A DNA stretch of 64,000 nt from Bombyx mori (GCF_030269925.1 NC_085107.1:10416001-10480000), one strand, 5' to 3'; shown: positions 19,903-32,085, numbered from the stretch's first letter. Notes: a model not told the origin generated them from the letters alone. Translations and numbers: made by a program.

Positions 19903-21576
19903 TTACCGGCGGAGTGAGGGGAGGACGTACGTATTTAATGACGCGTATACGTCGGCGTATTCCTGCACAACGGCGATAAAGTGTTGTGCAGTGGAGGCAG
20001 CGCGAATGGCGTCGCCCAAAGCGTTAACGCGCTCAAAGTTGATCGATTGAAAGAAGTCGATCGCTAAAGCGAGATTGTCGGACGCGGTCGGAGGGCAAGT
20101 CGCGGGAGAGGGACGAGTCGCGGGGGCGGGACGAATCGCGGAGGAGGGAGTTGTAGCCGTGTTCGTGTACGGCAGCGGTTTTGCCCAGGCCGAGACACTG
20201 GGCACCGCCGCCGGAACGAACGCTGGCTTAGCCTGCGACGCAGAGGGTGCCGAGGCTTTGATGTCTGGGCCGGAAGCTCGGAGGCGGTTTTGGCGGGCGA
20301 CGCGGCGATTTATTTTAGGGGCTCGGGGGCAACCACGGTAATTCGCGGGGTGACCCTGTGTTCGACACAGGACGCAGCTAGGCGGTTCCGTCGCGGTTTT
20401 TTGGTCGCGAGCGCAGAGGGCCGTGGCGTGATCGCCCAAACACTTAACACATCGGGGGCGCGCGTGACAGTTACGGGAAGAGTGCCCGTACAATTGACAG
20501 TTATGGCACTGGCTAGGAGTGCCTTTTTTATGGGGGGCTTCGACAGCGATACCAGAGAGCCTACAGACGGTCTGTGTGTTAAAGATTTTCTTACCCTCGG
20601 GGGTAGGCTGGAGAGCGACTAGAACCATATTATATGGCTCCCTACCGCGACCGGTGTGCATACGGTGCACAGAATTCACTGGTAGGCCTTGTTCTAACAG
20701 GTCGGCTTTTACGAGCTCTACATCTAACTCTTTAGGGATTCCGCGTATTACAACGCGGAGTTCGCGCTCCTCCTGGAGCGTATACGTATGGAAACTTATA
20801 CGCTCCTTACGGAGGTAAGAAGAGAGGGCCCTATGGTCGTCGGGTGTTTGAACCTTAATTTGAATGCCGTTCGCGAGGTTACGGGCATTCGTGAAATTTA
20901 TATTTTTGGCCTTAAGGGCCAGGCAAACTCGATCCCAAGCTGCCTTCTCCTGAAGGATAACCGGGGGAGGGGTCTGGGTTTTATTTTGTGCCACCGGACG
21001 CGGCGACGGAGTGGCACGGGCTGGGGGCGCAACGGGAGTCTGAGGGCGGGGGCGCGACGCGTTCACGGCTTTGCTAATTTTAGCGGCCGCGGGAGCTCGA
21101 GACTCCGCGGCACGCTTCTTACCCTTCTGTACCAGGGTGAATCCATCCGTCGATGAGGCGGGGGCGAGGTCGACCTCCATGTCCGAGTCAGAGTCGGAGC
21201 ACGAGGAGGCGGGTGCAGGCGACCTACGAGCAAGTGTAGGTGTTTTAGAGGGCGCGACGGAGGCCGCGGATGATCGCTCAGCTGAAACGATGGTCACGGC
21301 GGACGACGCAGCAGCTTTTCTCGCCAGTATAGGCGACACGGGAGCGGCAGGCACGACAGAGGCTGCGGTGCTCAATGCAGAAGCTCTGCACGCAGGTACA
21401 GGCGACGTAGGAGTAGCGAGCGCGGCGGAGTCCTCGAGAGGGCTCGCAGTGTGATTGGCCTTGAAGGCCAAAAACTCCGAGGCGAGCTGTGGGTGGCGAA
21501 GTCGGAGGAATTCCGCGAATACAGCGTCCATGATCGCTGAGTACCCAGGTGGGGCGGCCCCGGGTCTTGAAAACAC
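19903..21576 (-). CDS. Jockey-type ORF1: Gag-like nucleic-acid-binding protein
   Basis: 557 residues, uninterrupted. The first half is Ala/Pro/Ser-rich and low-complexity, with an acidic stretch (SSCSDSDSDMEVDLAP). The centre (about 225-345) fits the RNA-binding and PRE_C2HC-type region of Jockey Gags (INFTNARNLANGIQIKVQ, LRVVIRGIPKELDVELVKAD). Three CCHC-like knuckles follow near 355-430: CHNCQLYGHSSRNC, CVKCLGDHATALC, CVLCRTQGHPANYRGC. The protein would coat element RNA and help carry it to the nucleus. The start is the first ATG, 363 bases inside the element's 5' end. Confidence 0.9.
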   Translation of the reverse strand: MFSRPGAAPPGYSAIMDAVFAEFLRLRHPQLASEFLAFKANHTASPLEDSAALATPTSPVPACRASALSTAASVVPAAPVSPILARKAAASSAVTIVSAERSSAASVAPSKTPTLARRSPAPASSCSDSDSDMEVDLAPASSTDGFTLVQKGKKRAAESRAPAAAKISKAVNASRPRPQTPVAPPARATPSPRPVAQNKTQTPPPVILQEKAAWDRVCLALKAKNINFTNARNLANGIQIKVQTPDDHRALSSYLRKERISFHTYTLQEERELRVVIRGIPKELDVELVKADLLEQGLPVNSVHRMHTGRGREPYNMVLVALQPTPEGKKIFNTQTVCRLSGIAVEAPHKKGTPSQCHNCQLYGHSSRNCHARPRCVKCLGDHATALCARDQKTATEPPSCVLCRTQGHPANYRGCPRAPKINRRVARQNRLRASGPDIKASAPSASQAKPAFVPAAVPSVSAWAKPLPYTNTATTPSSAIRPAPATRPSPATCPPTASDNLALAIDFFQSINFERVNALGDAIRAASTAQHFIAVVQEYADVYASLNTYVLPSLRR

Positions 21577-21691
21577 TCGCCTTGCGGCGAGGCCCCAACT
21601 TCTCGGACCTGAGCGGTTCTATTGAACACAGGTGGCAATGCGGCGCGATTACTACAGGACAAAGAAAAAGCACAACAAAACAGAAATTACG

Positions 21692-21832
21692 AAAAGAAAC
21701 AAAACAAATAAATACTTGCAGGAAACCACTTTGTCGGCAGATGTACCACGAACACAGAAACAACAAAAGGAAACAAAACAAATAAAAACTTCCAGAAAGA
21801 GCACTTAGTCGGCAGATGTACCACAAACACAG
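21692..21832 (-). repeat. Two direct repeats of about 70 bp in the Jockey 5' UTR
   Basis: Copies at 21692-21764 and 21765-21832 share AGAAACAAAACAAATAAA-type sequence and GTCGGCAGATGTACCAC. Further right a shorter unit (AGCCGGGCGAACAAAG-type) recurs three times. Repeated 5' UTR units often carry the internal promoter in non-LTR elements; that role is inferred. Confidence 0.7.
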
Positions 21833-21950
21833 GCCGCGCGAACAATGGCCGGGCTAACAAAAGCCGGGCGAACAAAGACCGGGCGATCGAGTGGACGATG
21901 AGCACGTCCGCACGTGACGGGTGCCTCTATCGGAATGTGCCTCTTATTCT

Positions 21951-23795
21951 AAAGATGAAAACAAGCAAATATATCGCTTAGATAAACCTTAGGATACTAT
22001 TAGTTAGTTCTTTCTGTTTTAAAAGAAAAGTTTTTACCAAGAAATTTATATTTAGAATATTATATACATATACAACTTTGTGTTTTGAAAAAAATCTGTA
22101 AGTTTTACTTTTTGTGGTATAAAAATCAGAGGGTAATACGGTACTATTAATACTAAAAAACACGCTCTGATGAAATGATGAGATTTTTCAAAGTGCTTAC
22201 AGCCGTGCAACTGCCCGCCACTTTAGCTAGCTGATGCAATTCCAGTAACAGCCTTTGCGACAACACTCGCAGCAATAACAGGATAATTTTATTTGCAACA
22301 CCGTTTGTCCGCTAGTCTACTCTTGTTTGTATTGAGAAAATAGCTTTACGATGTGTTTACGTTAGTCTCTTGACGTGAATTAAGGTGTGGTAGCACTTAA
22401 TGTGAGTGGTTTGTATAGACCATATGATCATCCGACGCTTTAGAGATAATTGTTAATTAATTAATAGCTGCACAAATAAAGGTGTTTAAAACATTAAAGT
22501 CGCTAAAACTATATTTATATAGCTTTTTAGCTACAATGTGGTATCAAAATTAGACTTGTATGCCATATGTCTCTGGAGGAGATTTTAATTCTTCGTTCGC
22601 CAAATTAGTGCTTTGAAATATACTTGTTTTGAAAAATAAATACAAGGGACGGTAACAATAATCAAGAAACTTTTTAATAGCATAAATAGACAAATCAGCT
22701 TACTTTATAGCATCATAACTTTATCTACCTACCCACGATTTTAGAGAAACTAAGATATTTGTTTAAATCTCATATTAACTGCCTAATGTGATGGAGGGAA
22801 TATCAAGACAGCGTTTATGTTTCATTTACTGTCACCATGATTAATAATTTTAAATGAACGGAAATCATTATAGATAGATTTTCCCTGGCGTCGCGCCATC
22901 GGCCATGGTTACGTAGTCGAACGAACCGACCAATGCAGCATAAATAGAGCGAATCGAATGAGACAGAAACGATTACTTTCACATTTAAAAATCACGTCTG
23001 CCACAAGAAATGTTCGAGAAGTTACTAATCTGACAATTTATCCGCTTACAAATTGTGTCAGTTGTATTTACTTAGGTGTTCCTTCCGGAAAAAAAATCCG
23101 TCTCATCATCAGTGGTGTCATTAGTACTATCGTCTGTCTTTGTTTTCGGAAGCGGTCTCCTAACACCCAGTATAATATAATTTAATATGTTTCTTGGGGA
23201 TTAAGATTTCCCTAGAGAGCAATTTTGTTTTGCTTTAGCTGGTTATATGCCAGCACAGATTGATTACCCTCGAAGTTAATGTCGATGACGTCACCTTTAC
23301 TTGTGCAGTTCTTTTTAGTTATTTAAACTTCGGTACGGTGTGTTGGTCAGATAAACTTAAGACGTAAATGATTTTAGGTTATGTTACCGGAGTTCATAGG
23401 CATCACGATACTTTTATTTATCTATTTCGTAGACGAATGAACGATCTCAAGGGCTCACGTGAATGCCAATGACGTAATCTTACATAAACATGAGATGGAA
23501 GATTCAATTGTATTGAATATTGACTCTGGTAATCTAAAAGCGGAACGCAAGGATATTGAAACTTCATACATACAGCAGACATGGAGTCAGAGTACGTATA
23601 GAAAGACAACAATATGCGACAAAGTAGAAACGATTCAATGGGATTTCAGTTCTGTTCACACGATGATCAAAATTAATTCGTTTAAAACACAAAAAATATG
23701 TAAGGCATTCGAAACGTGAGAAATGAAACGCCTTCAAATTAACATGCCTATGACGATTACGACTGAACTCACAGGCACCAAGGACATCTCATATA
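21951..23795. other. Intergenic stretch without recognised genes
   Basis: AT-rich. Short reading frames here (for example 22958-23185 and 23459-23719, plus strand) show no domain I recognise. No element ends were found. Confidence 0.4.
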
Positions 23796-23891
23796 CGTCC
23801 CCTCCTGGCTGAGCCTTTGCTTGCCCACCTGTCCTGGTGAAGCTGGAAAGGCCTCCGGGCCACCAGTAACCTTAAAATCATAAAAAAAAAA
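23796..23891 (+). mobile_element. Very short 5'-truncated copy of the Jockey element (3' UTR only)
   Basis: The 96 bp repeat the 3' end of the full-length element in the opposite direction (GAGCCTTTGCTTGCCCACCT, GGAAAGGCCTCCGGGCCACC, A tail). ACATCTCATATA occurs on both sides (23784-23795 and 23892-23903), a 12-bp target duplication. The near-identity suggests a recent event. Confidence 0.88.
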
Positions 23892-24176
23892 ACATCTCAT
23901 ATATTCTATTATGTCATTATTTGTTCATCGTCATTAGTGATCCTTGCCACTGGTGGTATAAAACCAGAAGATATTAAGTACGTTTCGCATTACCGTAGTT
24001 GCACTTCAACTCTGAGTTTCGATCAAGAATACTTAGAGATTGGTTTTTTTAACTATTTCAATTTTTTTGGATAATTAATGTTTTGGGTTAGTATTCCTGT
24101 TCTTCAACGTGTACGTGCGTTAACACGAATACAACTCGTTAGTATTGCGCGTTGCGGATACATCTTTATATACTTA

Positions 24177-25471
24177 GTCTGGCCATAAATACTGTTACAA
24201 TTAAAAATAAATAAAAATCTATTGCAAATAACATTTATTACTTTTACAGTGTGTTAGTTTAATACATACATAAAAAACATTTAAAGTATAAAAAGCATAT
24301 TCGAAGTGGTCTCCATTGGCTGCAATACAGTCCTTTAAACGTTGAGGCCAGTTATCAATAGAAGCACGCACTCTTTCCATGGGAAAATTATTCACTGCCA
24401 ATCGTACGGATTGTTTTAGGGACTCCAAATTATGATGGCGTTTAGAGCAAGCCGTACTCTCTAAAACTGACCATAAATCATAATCCAGCGGATTAAGATC
24501 GGGACTAGACGACGGCAGTCTTCAACTCTGATGAAGTCCGAAACGTTCGTTTCCAACCAAGACTGCGTAGACCGAGCTTTATGACCTGGCGTCGAGTCTT
24601 GCTGGAAGGACCATTCTTGATTATTGAACATGGTGTTGTTAAGGGGCTTCACTACCTTCTCAAGAATGGTATCTTGATACACTTGTGCCGATGTTTTGAT
24701 ACCTTTTTCACAAAAGTATGGCTCAGTCACTCCTTCATAGCTAATACCCCATCAAACCATCACTGAAGTCGGACAGTGCCCACATTGCACTCTGTCGACT
24801 AATTGGGAAGCTTCCTTAGAGCTTTGAGCATAAATACGGTCATTTTGTTTGTTAAAATGTTGCTCAATTGTAAAAAATTTCTCATCCGTAAACAAAATTC
24901 TATGACCTCCCATTGCGTACCGCTTCAGTAGTTGTTTCGATTTTACCACCCTATTCTCTTTTAAATTATCAGTTAAGAAATGACCAGTACGTCTCTTATA
25001 GGCTGCAAGTCCTAAGTCATCTTTTAAAATATGCGACATGGTTCTAGGTGCTATCTTCATCTCCCGAGATAAAATATTTTGCTTTCGGACAGGATTTCTT
25101 CGAATTCTTTCCCTTACTGCTTTGACCACCTTTTTGTACGAACACTACGTGGACGGCCAGATCTTTTTCTGTCACAAACAGAGGAGGTCTCATTGCACCT
25201 ATTAATAGCCCGGTACATAATTATTTTACTAATACCAAGCGTATGGAGAGTTTTAAAAATTTCATTTGGCTCCATACCTACTTTGTGTAACGCAATCACA
25301 GCGATTCGGTTCTCTTTATCACCCCACTCCATTTTAATATCGCAAAATATTGTAAAATGTATTGGCGCCAAAATGAGAAAACTCAATGAGCAATCATATA
25401 AAAATGACAGATTTCAAATTCAAATGTAATATTTTGTTTATTTTTAATTGTAACAGAATTTATGGCCAGAC
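24177..25471 (-). mobile_element. Degraded mariner-like transposon, second subfamily
   Basis: Terminal inverted repeats (GTCTGGCCATAAAT(A/T)CTGTTACAATT and on) lie between TA dinucleotides at 24175-24176 and 25472-25473. The minus-strand transposase starts MEWGDKENRIAVIALHKVG (25332) and continues in pieces at 24752-25129, 24461-24730 and 24219-24428, with frameshifts near 25115-25130, 24740 and 24520. Second catalytic Asp: FQQDSTPGHKARSTQSWL. It is a relative of the two intact copies at 32456 and 58041 but clearly not the same subfamily. Confidence 0.85.
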
Positions 25472-25474
25472 TAA

Positions 25475-25718
25475 GTACATATTTCTTCTGTGCGTGTGTT
25501 TGTCACTGAACTTCTCCTAAACGGCTGGACCGATTTGAATTATTTTTTTTTGTATGCGTTTAGGTGGCCCCCTGGATGGTTCAGTTTCACAAATCACCCC
25601 CGCAGATTATGCTGCAGAGTGCAGACGGTATCTAGGTTACTTATCTATACTATAACTAGACGGCTGGATCGACTTGAACAAATTTTCGCAGGACATCGTT
25701 TGTCGGGTCCGCTAGTCT
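25475..25718 (+). mobile_element. Helitron-like repeat, 3' end
   Basis: Contains CGGCTGGACCGATTTGAATT, repeated in decayed form as CGGCTGGATCGACTTGAACA, and ends with GTTTGTCGGGTCCGCTAGT, a GC-rich end followed by CTAGT. It directly follows the mariner at 24177. Class by resemblance only. Confidence 0.45.
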
Positions 25719-25924
25719 ACTCGTATATATTAGCTACTGTTAAACTTTATGATGCATATTTTAAAAATAAATTTTCATCTGCTTTTAAATCTTTTATTGG
25801 CTTAGGTGATGCGGCAAGGTTAAATTATATTGCGTTTTAATAAAATAGAGTATTATATATTACTGATTGGTGCATAATAAATTGATTCATTTAAAAAAAA
25901 AAGAAGAAGAAGAGGAAAACGGAG

Positions 25925-25971
25925 GGAGGCCGGCACGGAATCCCATGAGATGGGAGTCCGTGCCGGCCTCC
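25925..25971. repeat. Strong GC-rich hairpin, 22-bp stem
   Basis: Arms GGAGGCCGGCACGGA(A/C)TCCCAT pair at 21 of 22 positions around the 3-base loop GAG. A purine-rich AAGAAGAAG tract precedes it. The surrounding 250 bp (to about 26170) is more GC-rich than its neighbours and may be a piece of an unrecognised element. Confidence 0.85.
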
Positions 25972-27660
25972 GATTCATCATACTAAGACTGACAACAACA
26001 TTATATACTTAAAAATAGTATATATTGTGTTGACGTCTCTGGCGCCGTACGCGCGAACACCCGCCAGAAACCCACCCTTGCTCTATAGTGCACGAAGATT
26101 ATGCCCGGTTAGAGGAATTTGCCCCGAGACCCGTCCCGTGCCCTCGTAAGGGTACACGACGACCCCTTGATTGATCGATTAATCATATTTTTATTATTTA
26201 CAATTCATAAACACAAGGTAACCTTGGAAATCTTAAGTAAAATATGTTTTTCCTCGACGAGGTTAATCCCCAGAGATGGTGATAGCTGCTTACGTAAATG
26301 AATTATATTATGATTCATGCTGTTAAAGATACACGCGTTTAAAGAAAATCCCCTTTTTAAGAAACCTTTTGCAATTACTTTTACATTTAGGTATTTCTTG
26401 AAAACTTGTGACAATCCTATTTCAATGGGCATTTTTTTATTTTCTGTGACTGAAAAACCATTTCTATAAATGGGCATGGTGATTGTAGAAAACCAATATT
26501 TAACGAAAAATAATCTGTATCTACTAATATTTAATAATAAAATATTTTTAATCCATTATGTTTGTACTTTGTTTGTCCTCAAATGACGTCATCATTGGCT
26601 TTATGGAAATTTATATTTTAGATTTTAATAGCCTCAAAACACTTTTTTAACTTTAACTCCCAATGTGAAATTAAACATGACGTTTAAGACTTATTTATCA
26701 ATGCGTTGTTTAATAATTCGAATATTTGTGAAGAGATATTTTACTAAGGTAGTATGAAAATTAAAAAAAATATTAAATTAACAGGTGACATTGATGAAAG
26801 GAGTAGCGTGTAACAGGTTAATATTTTTTGAAACGGCCTCGGTTTCTTTATGCTACTGATGACTTTGCACCTAGAAAAGCGAAACCATTTTCAATTAATT
26901 ATTCAAAAATATTGACAGCGAACTAAAATAAAAAAAAAAAAAAATCTGTCTATATTTTCTATTATAAAAAAGCAAAATCGTAATCAACCAGTGCTCATTA
27001 GCTTTGAAAGTATCCTTAGTGGTTGGCAGAGGCTTTGCTGTATCCCTGGTACTGTTGATGTAATCATTCACGATTATTTTTTTTCATTCACGAATTTTTA
27101 TAGTTAATTTTTCGCAATTTAATGGATTAACAAACTACATATTAGCCCATTTGGTGCGAAGCGTATTGAACCAGTAAATACCGTTACGAATTTTTCCGTC
27201 GATTTTTAATTGTTCGCATTGTTAATTCCATTGATTTTTTGTGGTTCTAGCGATGAACAGTACTGGGAAGACCTTTTTATTTAAATATGGTGATGAATAA
27301 ATTACATTCAAAACAGAACAAGGCCGTAATAATAAACGCATTGTTTTTAGCGTTATCGTCGTAAACAACAAATTCATTTTATACATTTTTTGTTACTGGT
27401 GTAATAACTGGATTATGCGGCTCACCTAATTAATACACGGATGACAAAAATACCAGAAGACAGTCAGGTCATTTCCAACCCTGAAGTATATTCTTCGTAA
27501 GCACAGTTTCATCTCATAAGCTAAGCGATGGAGGGTATTCATTCCAGAGGTTGCTAAAAATTAGAAGTAAAATGATAAAACTAGTTGTATATTTTATAAC
27601 AAAGAGCCATCACAAAAACGTCGTTGACACTTCACAGTTACCTACATCAAAGTTTTTTTA
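25972..27660. other. Mostly featureless AT-rich stretch
   Basis: After the GC-rich part ending near 26170 I see only AT-rich sequence. A decayed 45-bp CR1-like tail piece lies near 27018-27060 (GGCAGAGGCTTTGCTGTATC). Confidence 0.4.
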
Positions 27661-27972
27661 TTAGTCGGACACTTTCATTTCACGCCATAATGAATTTTGT
27701 AAAAGCAATGAAAAAGGAGCTCTCACCTTCTCCGTTATAATCAATTTGATAGATTCTATCGGAGCGATAGTGCAGTCTGTCGGCGGGAGTACTGAAGGCA
27801 ACATGGTTCTAAGGCACCGATGCTTCCCTCTAAAATGTTGCTGTCTAGTAATAGCTATATTCATCGCCCTGAGGCCTGATACGTCAACATCACAAGAATT
27901 CTGCATCAAAGACAGTGACGATACAGCTTGCAAAACCGAAAACTTTTTCCACAAAGGTTCGTAATTCTTCAT
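27661..27972 (-). other. Unrecognised open reading frame, possibly a mobile-element fragment
   Basis: 103 codons on the minus strand (MKNYEPLWKKFSVLQAVSSL... LRTMLPSVLPPTDCTIAPIE...). The composition looks protein-like and more balanced than the AT-rich surroundings, but I do not recognise the family. The opposite strand is also open for 72 codons. It could be a broken transposon gene. Confidence 0.3.
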
Positions 27973-28682
27973 TTTGTTCTTTACTTCTTTTATTGCATTC
28001 GCGTACTTTGCACTTTTGTTTGCTGATAACTTTGTGTTTGTTTATTTTCTGATAAACCGCTCCGTTTTAGTGAATTAATATATCGTGAACCCGCGGTCTT
28101 CGATGGCGGATAATACACCGTATGTGTTGTACACCGTGTATGTTATTAAAGTATCTATTTCCTGTTCACTCTGTTTTTAGGGGTGTTTTTATAACTGGCT
28201 CAAAGGCGACTACCAAATAAAGCAGGGTTTGGAATTATAACTAGGATCCGAGAAATTTACGTGTGAGATGGCATGTGTTTAGTAGTACGGCATTTCTGTA
28301 CGAATATGGGTGTAGATTTTGGAATTTCGTCGAGTGCTGCGGTAGACTTTGAATCTGATTGAGATTTTTTTTTACTACCAGCATTATTCTGCATGTTTTT
28401 AAAATTAACCAAAAATCTTGAAACGTAATCATGCATTGCAATTCAAGCTATGAAGGCTTGAAGTCATTGCCTCTTTAAATAGCAAAATAAATAGTAAAAA
28501 AAACTATAACATTCCTCTCTTATACCCTTCCAAGATAGTGAGTTATGTTTTGCACAGAGCGCTAAAGACAATAAAAACTGCAATGCAATACTATTTTAAA
28601 TATAATTAATATTACATAAAATTTCGATATAATATATACATATTTATGTATTTTATAGTTTTCAATTGATTACAAATCGTAT

Positions 28683-29610
28683 CATCATCATCATTAGGCT
28701 TTATCTGCCCACTGCTGGACTTAGACCTTCCCTAATGCCTTCCACAGAACGCGGTCCTCCGCCTTCCCCGTCCAACGACTCCAAGCCGTGCGCACTAAGT
28801 CGTAGGTCCACCTCGTTGGAGGACGCCCCACGCTCCTGGTACCCATCCGTGGTCTCCATTCGCTGGTGTCGCTGGCTCGACAGATGTGACCGGCCCATTG
28901 CCACTTTAGCCTGCTAACTTTGTCGTCCTCTGTTATGTTGTGGACTTTGGTTTTCCGTCGAATTTATTCTTCCGGATTTTTTCTCTTTGAGAAATACTGA
29001 GCATAGCTCTTCGGACCGCCCGCTGTGCGACTCTTAAGTTATGGGCCAGCCGCGCCGTCAGTGTCCAGGTTTCCGCACCGTAGGTCATCGCGAGGAGAAC
29101 GCAATGATTAAAGAATTTTATCTTCAGGTATTGAGGAATTTGCGAGCAGAATTTCCCAAATGCCGACCAGCCCAGTCGTATGCGTCTCTCAATCTCTGTA
29201 TTGAAGTTACCCCAGCCAAACTGGATAGCCTGACTGAGGTAGACAAAGTAGGTATTTTACCTCTTCAATTGCTGCATTCGAGATGGTAACTTGGCCCTGG
29301 ACGATTTGATCATTGTACATGACTTTCGTCTTGTCAAGGTTCATCCGCAGTCCCACACATCGGGAAGCAGCGTTGAAATCGTTGAGCATGCGACTGAGGT
29401 CATCCAGTGGTTCCGAAATTATGACTATGTCATCGGCAAATCGAAGGTGCGCGATGTACTCTCCGTTGACTTTGATTCCGCGTGTTTTCCGCTCCAGCGT
29501 CTTGAACACATCTTCAAGTGCAGCGGTGAAGAATTTCGGAGATATAACATTTCCATGTCGGACACCCCGCTGCAGCTAGGCTAGATCTAGACTGGCAATC
29601 CTGGATTTGT
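28683..29610 (-). mobile_element. RTE-like LINE, 5'-truncated and broken
   Basis: Minus-strand translation begins with MFKTLERKTRGIKVNGEYIA, then RFADDIVII (catalytic YADD-type box), then LRMNLDKTKVMYND. After a frameshift near 29215 come FFNHCVLLAMTYGAETWTL and AVRRAMLSISQ. It ends in (ATG/ATC)n next to 28683 on the plus strand. Reverse transcriptase palm and C-terminal region only; the endonuclease is absent. Confidence 0.8.
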
Positions 29611-29856
29611 ACGGTCATCGTCGCGGCGTCGCATAGACTTCTCAACACCTCGATATAGCGATAGTCTATGTATACAAATCGTATTTTAAATAATTGTAAT
29701 GTAAAATAAAATACATAATTTAACTATCAGCGGCACGACACTGTCTCACGAGTATTATACGAATTCTCAATAAAACACCAACCAAAGATATACATTTTCA
29801 TTAAGTATGTAGGTATTTAATAATAATTCAAATAATTATGTATATATTATTAATTT

Positions 29857-29960
29857 TTTTTATTGCCGAGCATACGGCCCACCTGTTGATGAGTGGTTAC
29901 CGTCGCTCATGGACGGTAGCAATGCCAAGCGCAGAGATATGCCGCTGCCTACCGTTATAT
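29857..29960 (-). repeat. CR1-like LINE 3' tail
   Basis: T-run, then TATTGCCGAGCATACGGCCC, then GTGGTTACCGTCGCTCATGG and GCCGCTGCCTACCG: the inverted form of the tail at 8050. Confidence 0.65.
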
Positions 29961-31255
29961 GTTAATATCGGTTTGCTTAGTGCTTCTTAAACTAGTTTCT
30001 TTGTGTTTATAAAGATTTTGATACTAATCGGGCCGCATCCAAATGATATTTGGCCATTAATTTGGTTTTAATGTGATTTAAACTACAGACTACCATAAAT
30101 TTCACATAATTCTAAAAACGTATTTTCGCTGCCGTTTTACAAAAACTCCTGAAGCAATATTAATTATATTTAAATGCTCTTGAAAACGATTACTTTGAAT
30201 TACTATTACTTTGAAAAAAATCTATTAATCTCGACAAATGCAAATAAGCAAATCAGAAAAAGATTTTTGCATCTACATTATGTTATTATCGTTTTCGACC
30301 AGAGAATAATAGGATCGACTCTTCTTCTCGACCTTCATTTTGTTCTAATCGTTTTAAAGTTTAATTTTATTCAAGAAGTATCTCAACCCTTAATATGGCT
30401 GCCGCTGAAGTGGTTTCCAGGAGCATTGATAGTAGCCAGAAAGAGAGAGCGCACTGAGTGAGTGTAATAGCAGTATGTTTTGCAAAAATTTGCGCTGTAA
30501 GCTCATAAAAATAAAAACTCGTCGGTAATAAATTATGATCTCACTGTCGCTTACAGGTTATTACTTCAGCATCATAGGTTATACATTTAATATTTGTTCA
30601 GCATTGTCAAATAGTAATTTTTGTTAGAGCGATATTCGAGAAACACTATTAAGGAACTATCAAAAGCCAAGTCGATGACAAATACTAATTATGGGGAAAA
30701 TGTTCTCTATTAATCTTGATTATTGTTTGGAATAGAGCAAACAACAGATTAAATAATGTGAGTCATTGCAATTCACCATAAAATTTAATTTATCGCCTAT
30801 ACCGGTCAACTGGCAGCGTAAGCTTATCGCTTCGGAAGCGGAAACTGTTTCTGAAACGGTTTCATGTGGTCATATTGTTATTCAAGTCGTTATTAAGCGC
30901 GTTTCGTTATGTGGTGTATATAAATATTGAGAATTCTTCAATTTACTCATTGATTACAAATAATCTACTAAGTCTTACTATCAATAGGAAAAACACAATC
31001 TTATGAAAAATAGTTAACTCAGCGAGCCAGATTTGATTATATCAAAAACACTAGTGATCGGGTCTTTAAGTCTACCGTATAATTTAGACAATTTTAATGT
31101 ACGAATAGAAACATGCAATAAATTTTAATTTTATTAATTTATTGAGATCAATATTGACTGTTGAACAAAGAAGTAAATTATTAACTTCTTCGGTGAGGAC
31201 TAAACAACCAATGATCTAAATTCGACAATAATCGCTGACATCTGAATATATTTTT
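29961..31255. other. Featureless AT-rich stretch
   Basis: No gene, element end or repeat that I can name. A 95-codon frame at 30174-30461 has no recognisable domain. Confidence 0.4.
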
Positions 31256-31692
31256 AACTAGCGGCCCGCTCCAGCCCCGTTCGGGTCTTTAACAAAAATT
31301 TCAACTATATTTGACGCTGTTTTATTTTTTTGCGGCATAACTATAATAGTTAGACATATGCTGTCGCGACACTTTTTGTAAATAATAATGTGTTCTACAA
31401 AGTCGTATTACATTATTTTATTCTATCACGAATAGTTTTCGCAGGGCACGCGATGTAAAGAACATTTTAGGTATTTTTTTTACACCTTAGGTTCCATTAT
31501 TAGAGTATTAGTAAGGATCCCTAATTTTTTTCAAAAAAGATTATAGCCTATGTCACTCGGGAATAGTGTAGTGTCCAAACAGTGAAAGAATTTGTCAAAT
31601 CGGTGCAGTAGTTTCGGAGCCTATTCAATACAAACAAACAAACAAACAAATCTTTCCTCTTTATAATATTATTATTATTATTAAGTATAGAA
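31256..31692 (-). mobile_element. Helitron-like non-autonomous element
   Basis: The left side CTAGCGGCCCGCTCCAGCCC is the inverted GC-rich hairpin and CTAG end frequent in Lepidoptera. The right end, read on the minus strand, is TATAC...TATTATAAAGAGGAAAG, the usual 5' start of this group, followed by GTATTGAATAGGCTCCGAAA. No coding part. Confidence 0.6.
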
Positions 31693-31713
31693 GTATAAAT
31701 ATTGAAATAAAAC

Positions 31714-32085
31714 GTTTTTTTTCCTTTCTCCTACCTATGCTGATAGCCTTGAGAGGCTATTTCAGCTTCTCCCTGACGTGTAGGTGAGCTCACGGGGCTC
31801 AAATCGGAGTGTTGCTAACACTGGCCCTAGCAAGGGCAGTGCTTCGCAGAATGCACCACCGGATCGGAAACGCGACCCACTGAGAAGATCCGGCGAGAAG
31901 CTCAGTGGGCTGTGTCTATGGGTTAATTTACTCGTCGAGCCCTTCGTCGCAAGCGACGGATTTGGCCAGGACGGTGACCGGTGCTTGAGGTATCTTAAAG
32001 TATCGTTAATGGATCGGGAGGATCCGCAATGACGTGTTTAGGACGACGTTTACCATTCGGTCCACAGGATCGGGTAGTAAAAGTA
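31714..32085 (-). mobile_element. 5'-truncated Jockey-clade LINE, 3' UTR and end of ORF2
   Basis: T-run, then TATGCTGATAGCCTTGAGAG, ACCACCGGATCGGAAACGCG and GAGGATCCGCAATGACGTGT. Same family as 12549 and 33856; target duplication not clear. Confidence 0.75.

Larger units (their letters stand above)
16760..21939 (-). mobile_element. Full-length Jockey-clade non-LTR retrotransposon with target duplication
   Basis: 5180 bp bounded by CCTCTTATTCT at 16749-16759 and again at 21940-21950, an 11-bp target-site duplication. Minus-strand order: 5' UTR with a duplicated block (21692-21832), ORF1 (21576 to 19903), ORF2 (19899 to 17017), about 230 bp of 3' UTR and an A tail seen as some 28 T on the plus strand. 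GC content is well above the flanks. Both reading frames are uninterrupted, so the copy looks recent and may be competent for retrotransposition; expression is not shown by sequence. Confidence 0.92.

Noticed and set aside
17843..21454. Many open frames on the plus strand opposite the Jockey ORFs, some over 120 codons
   Set aside because: They are antisense to two well-supported ORFs in GC-rich sequence; none has a recognisable domain.
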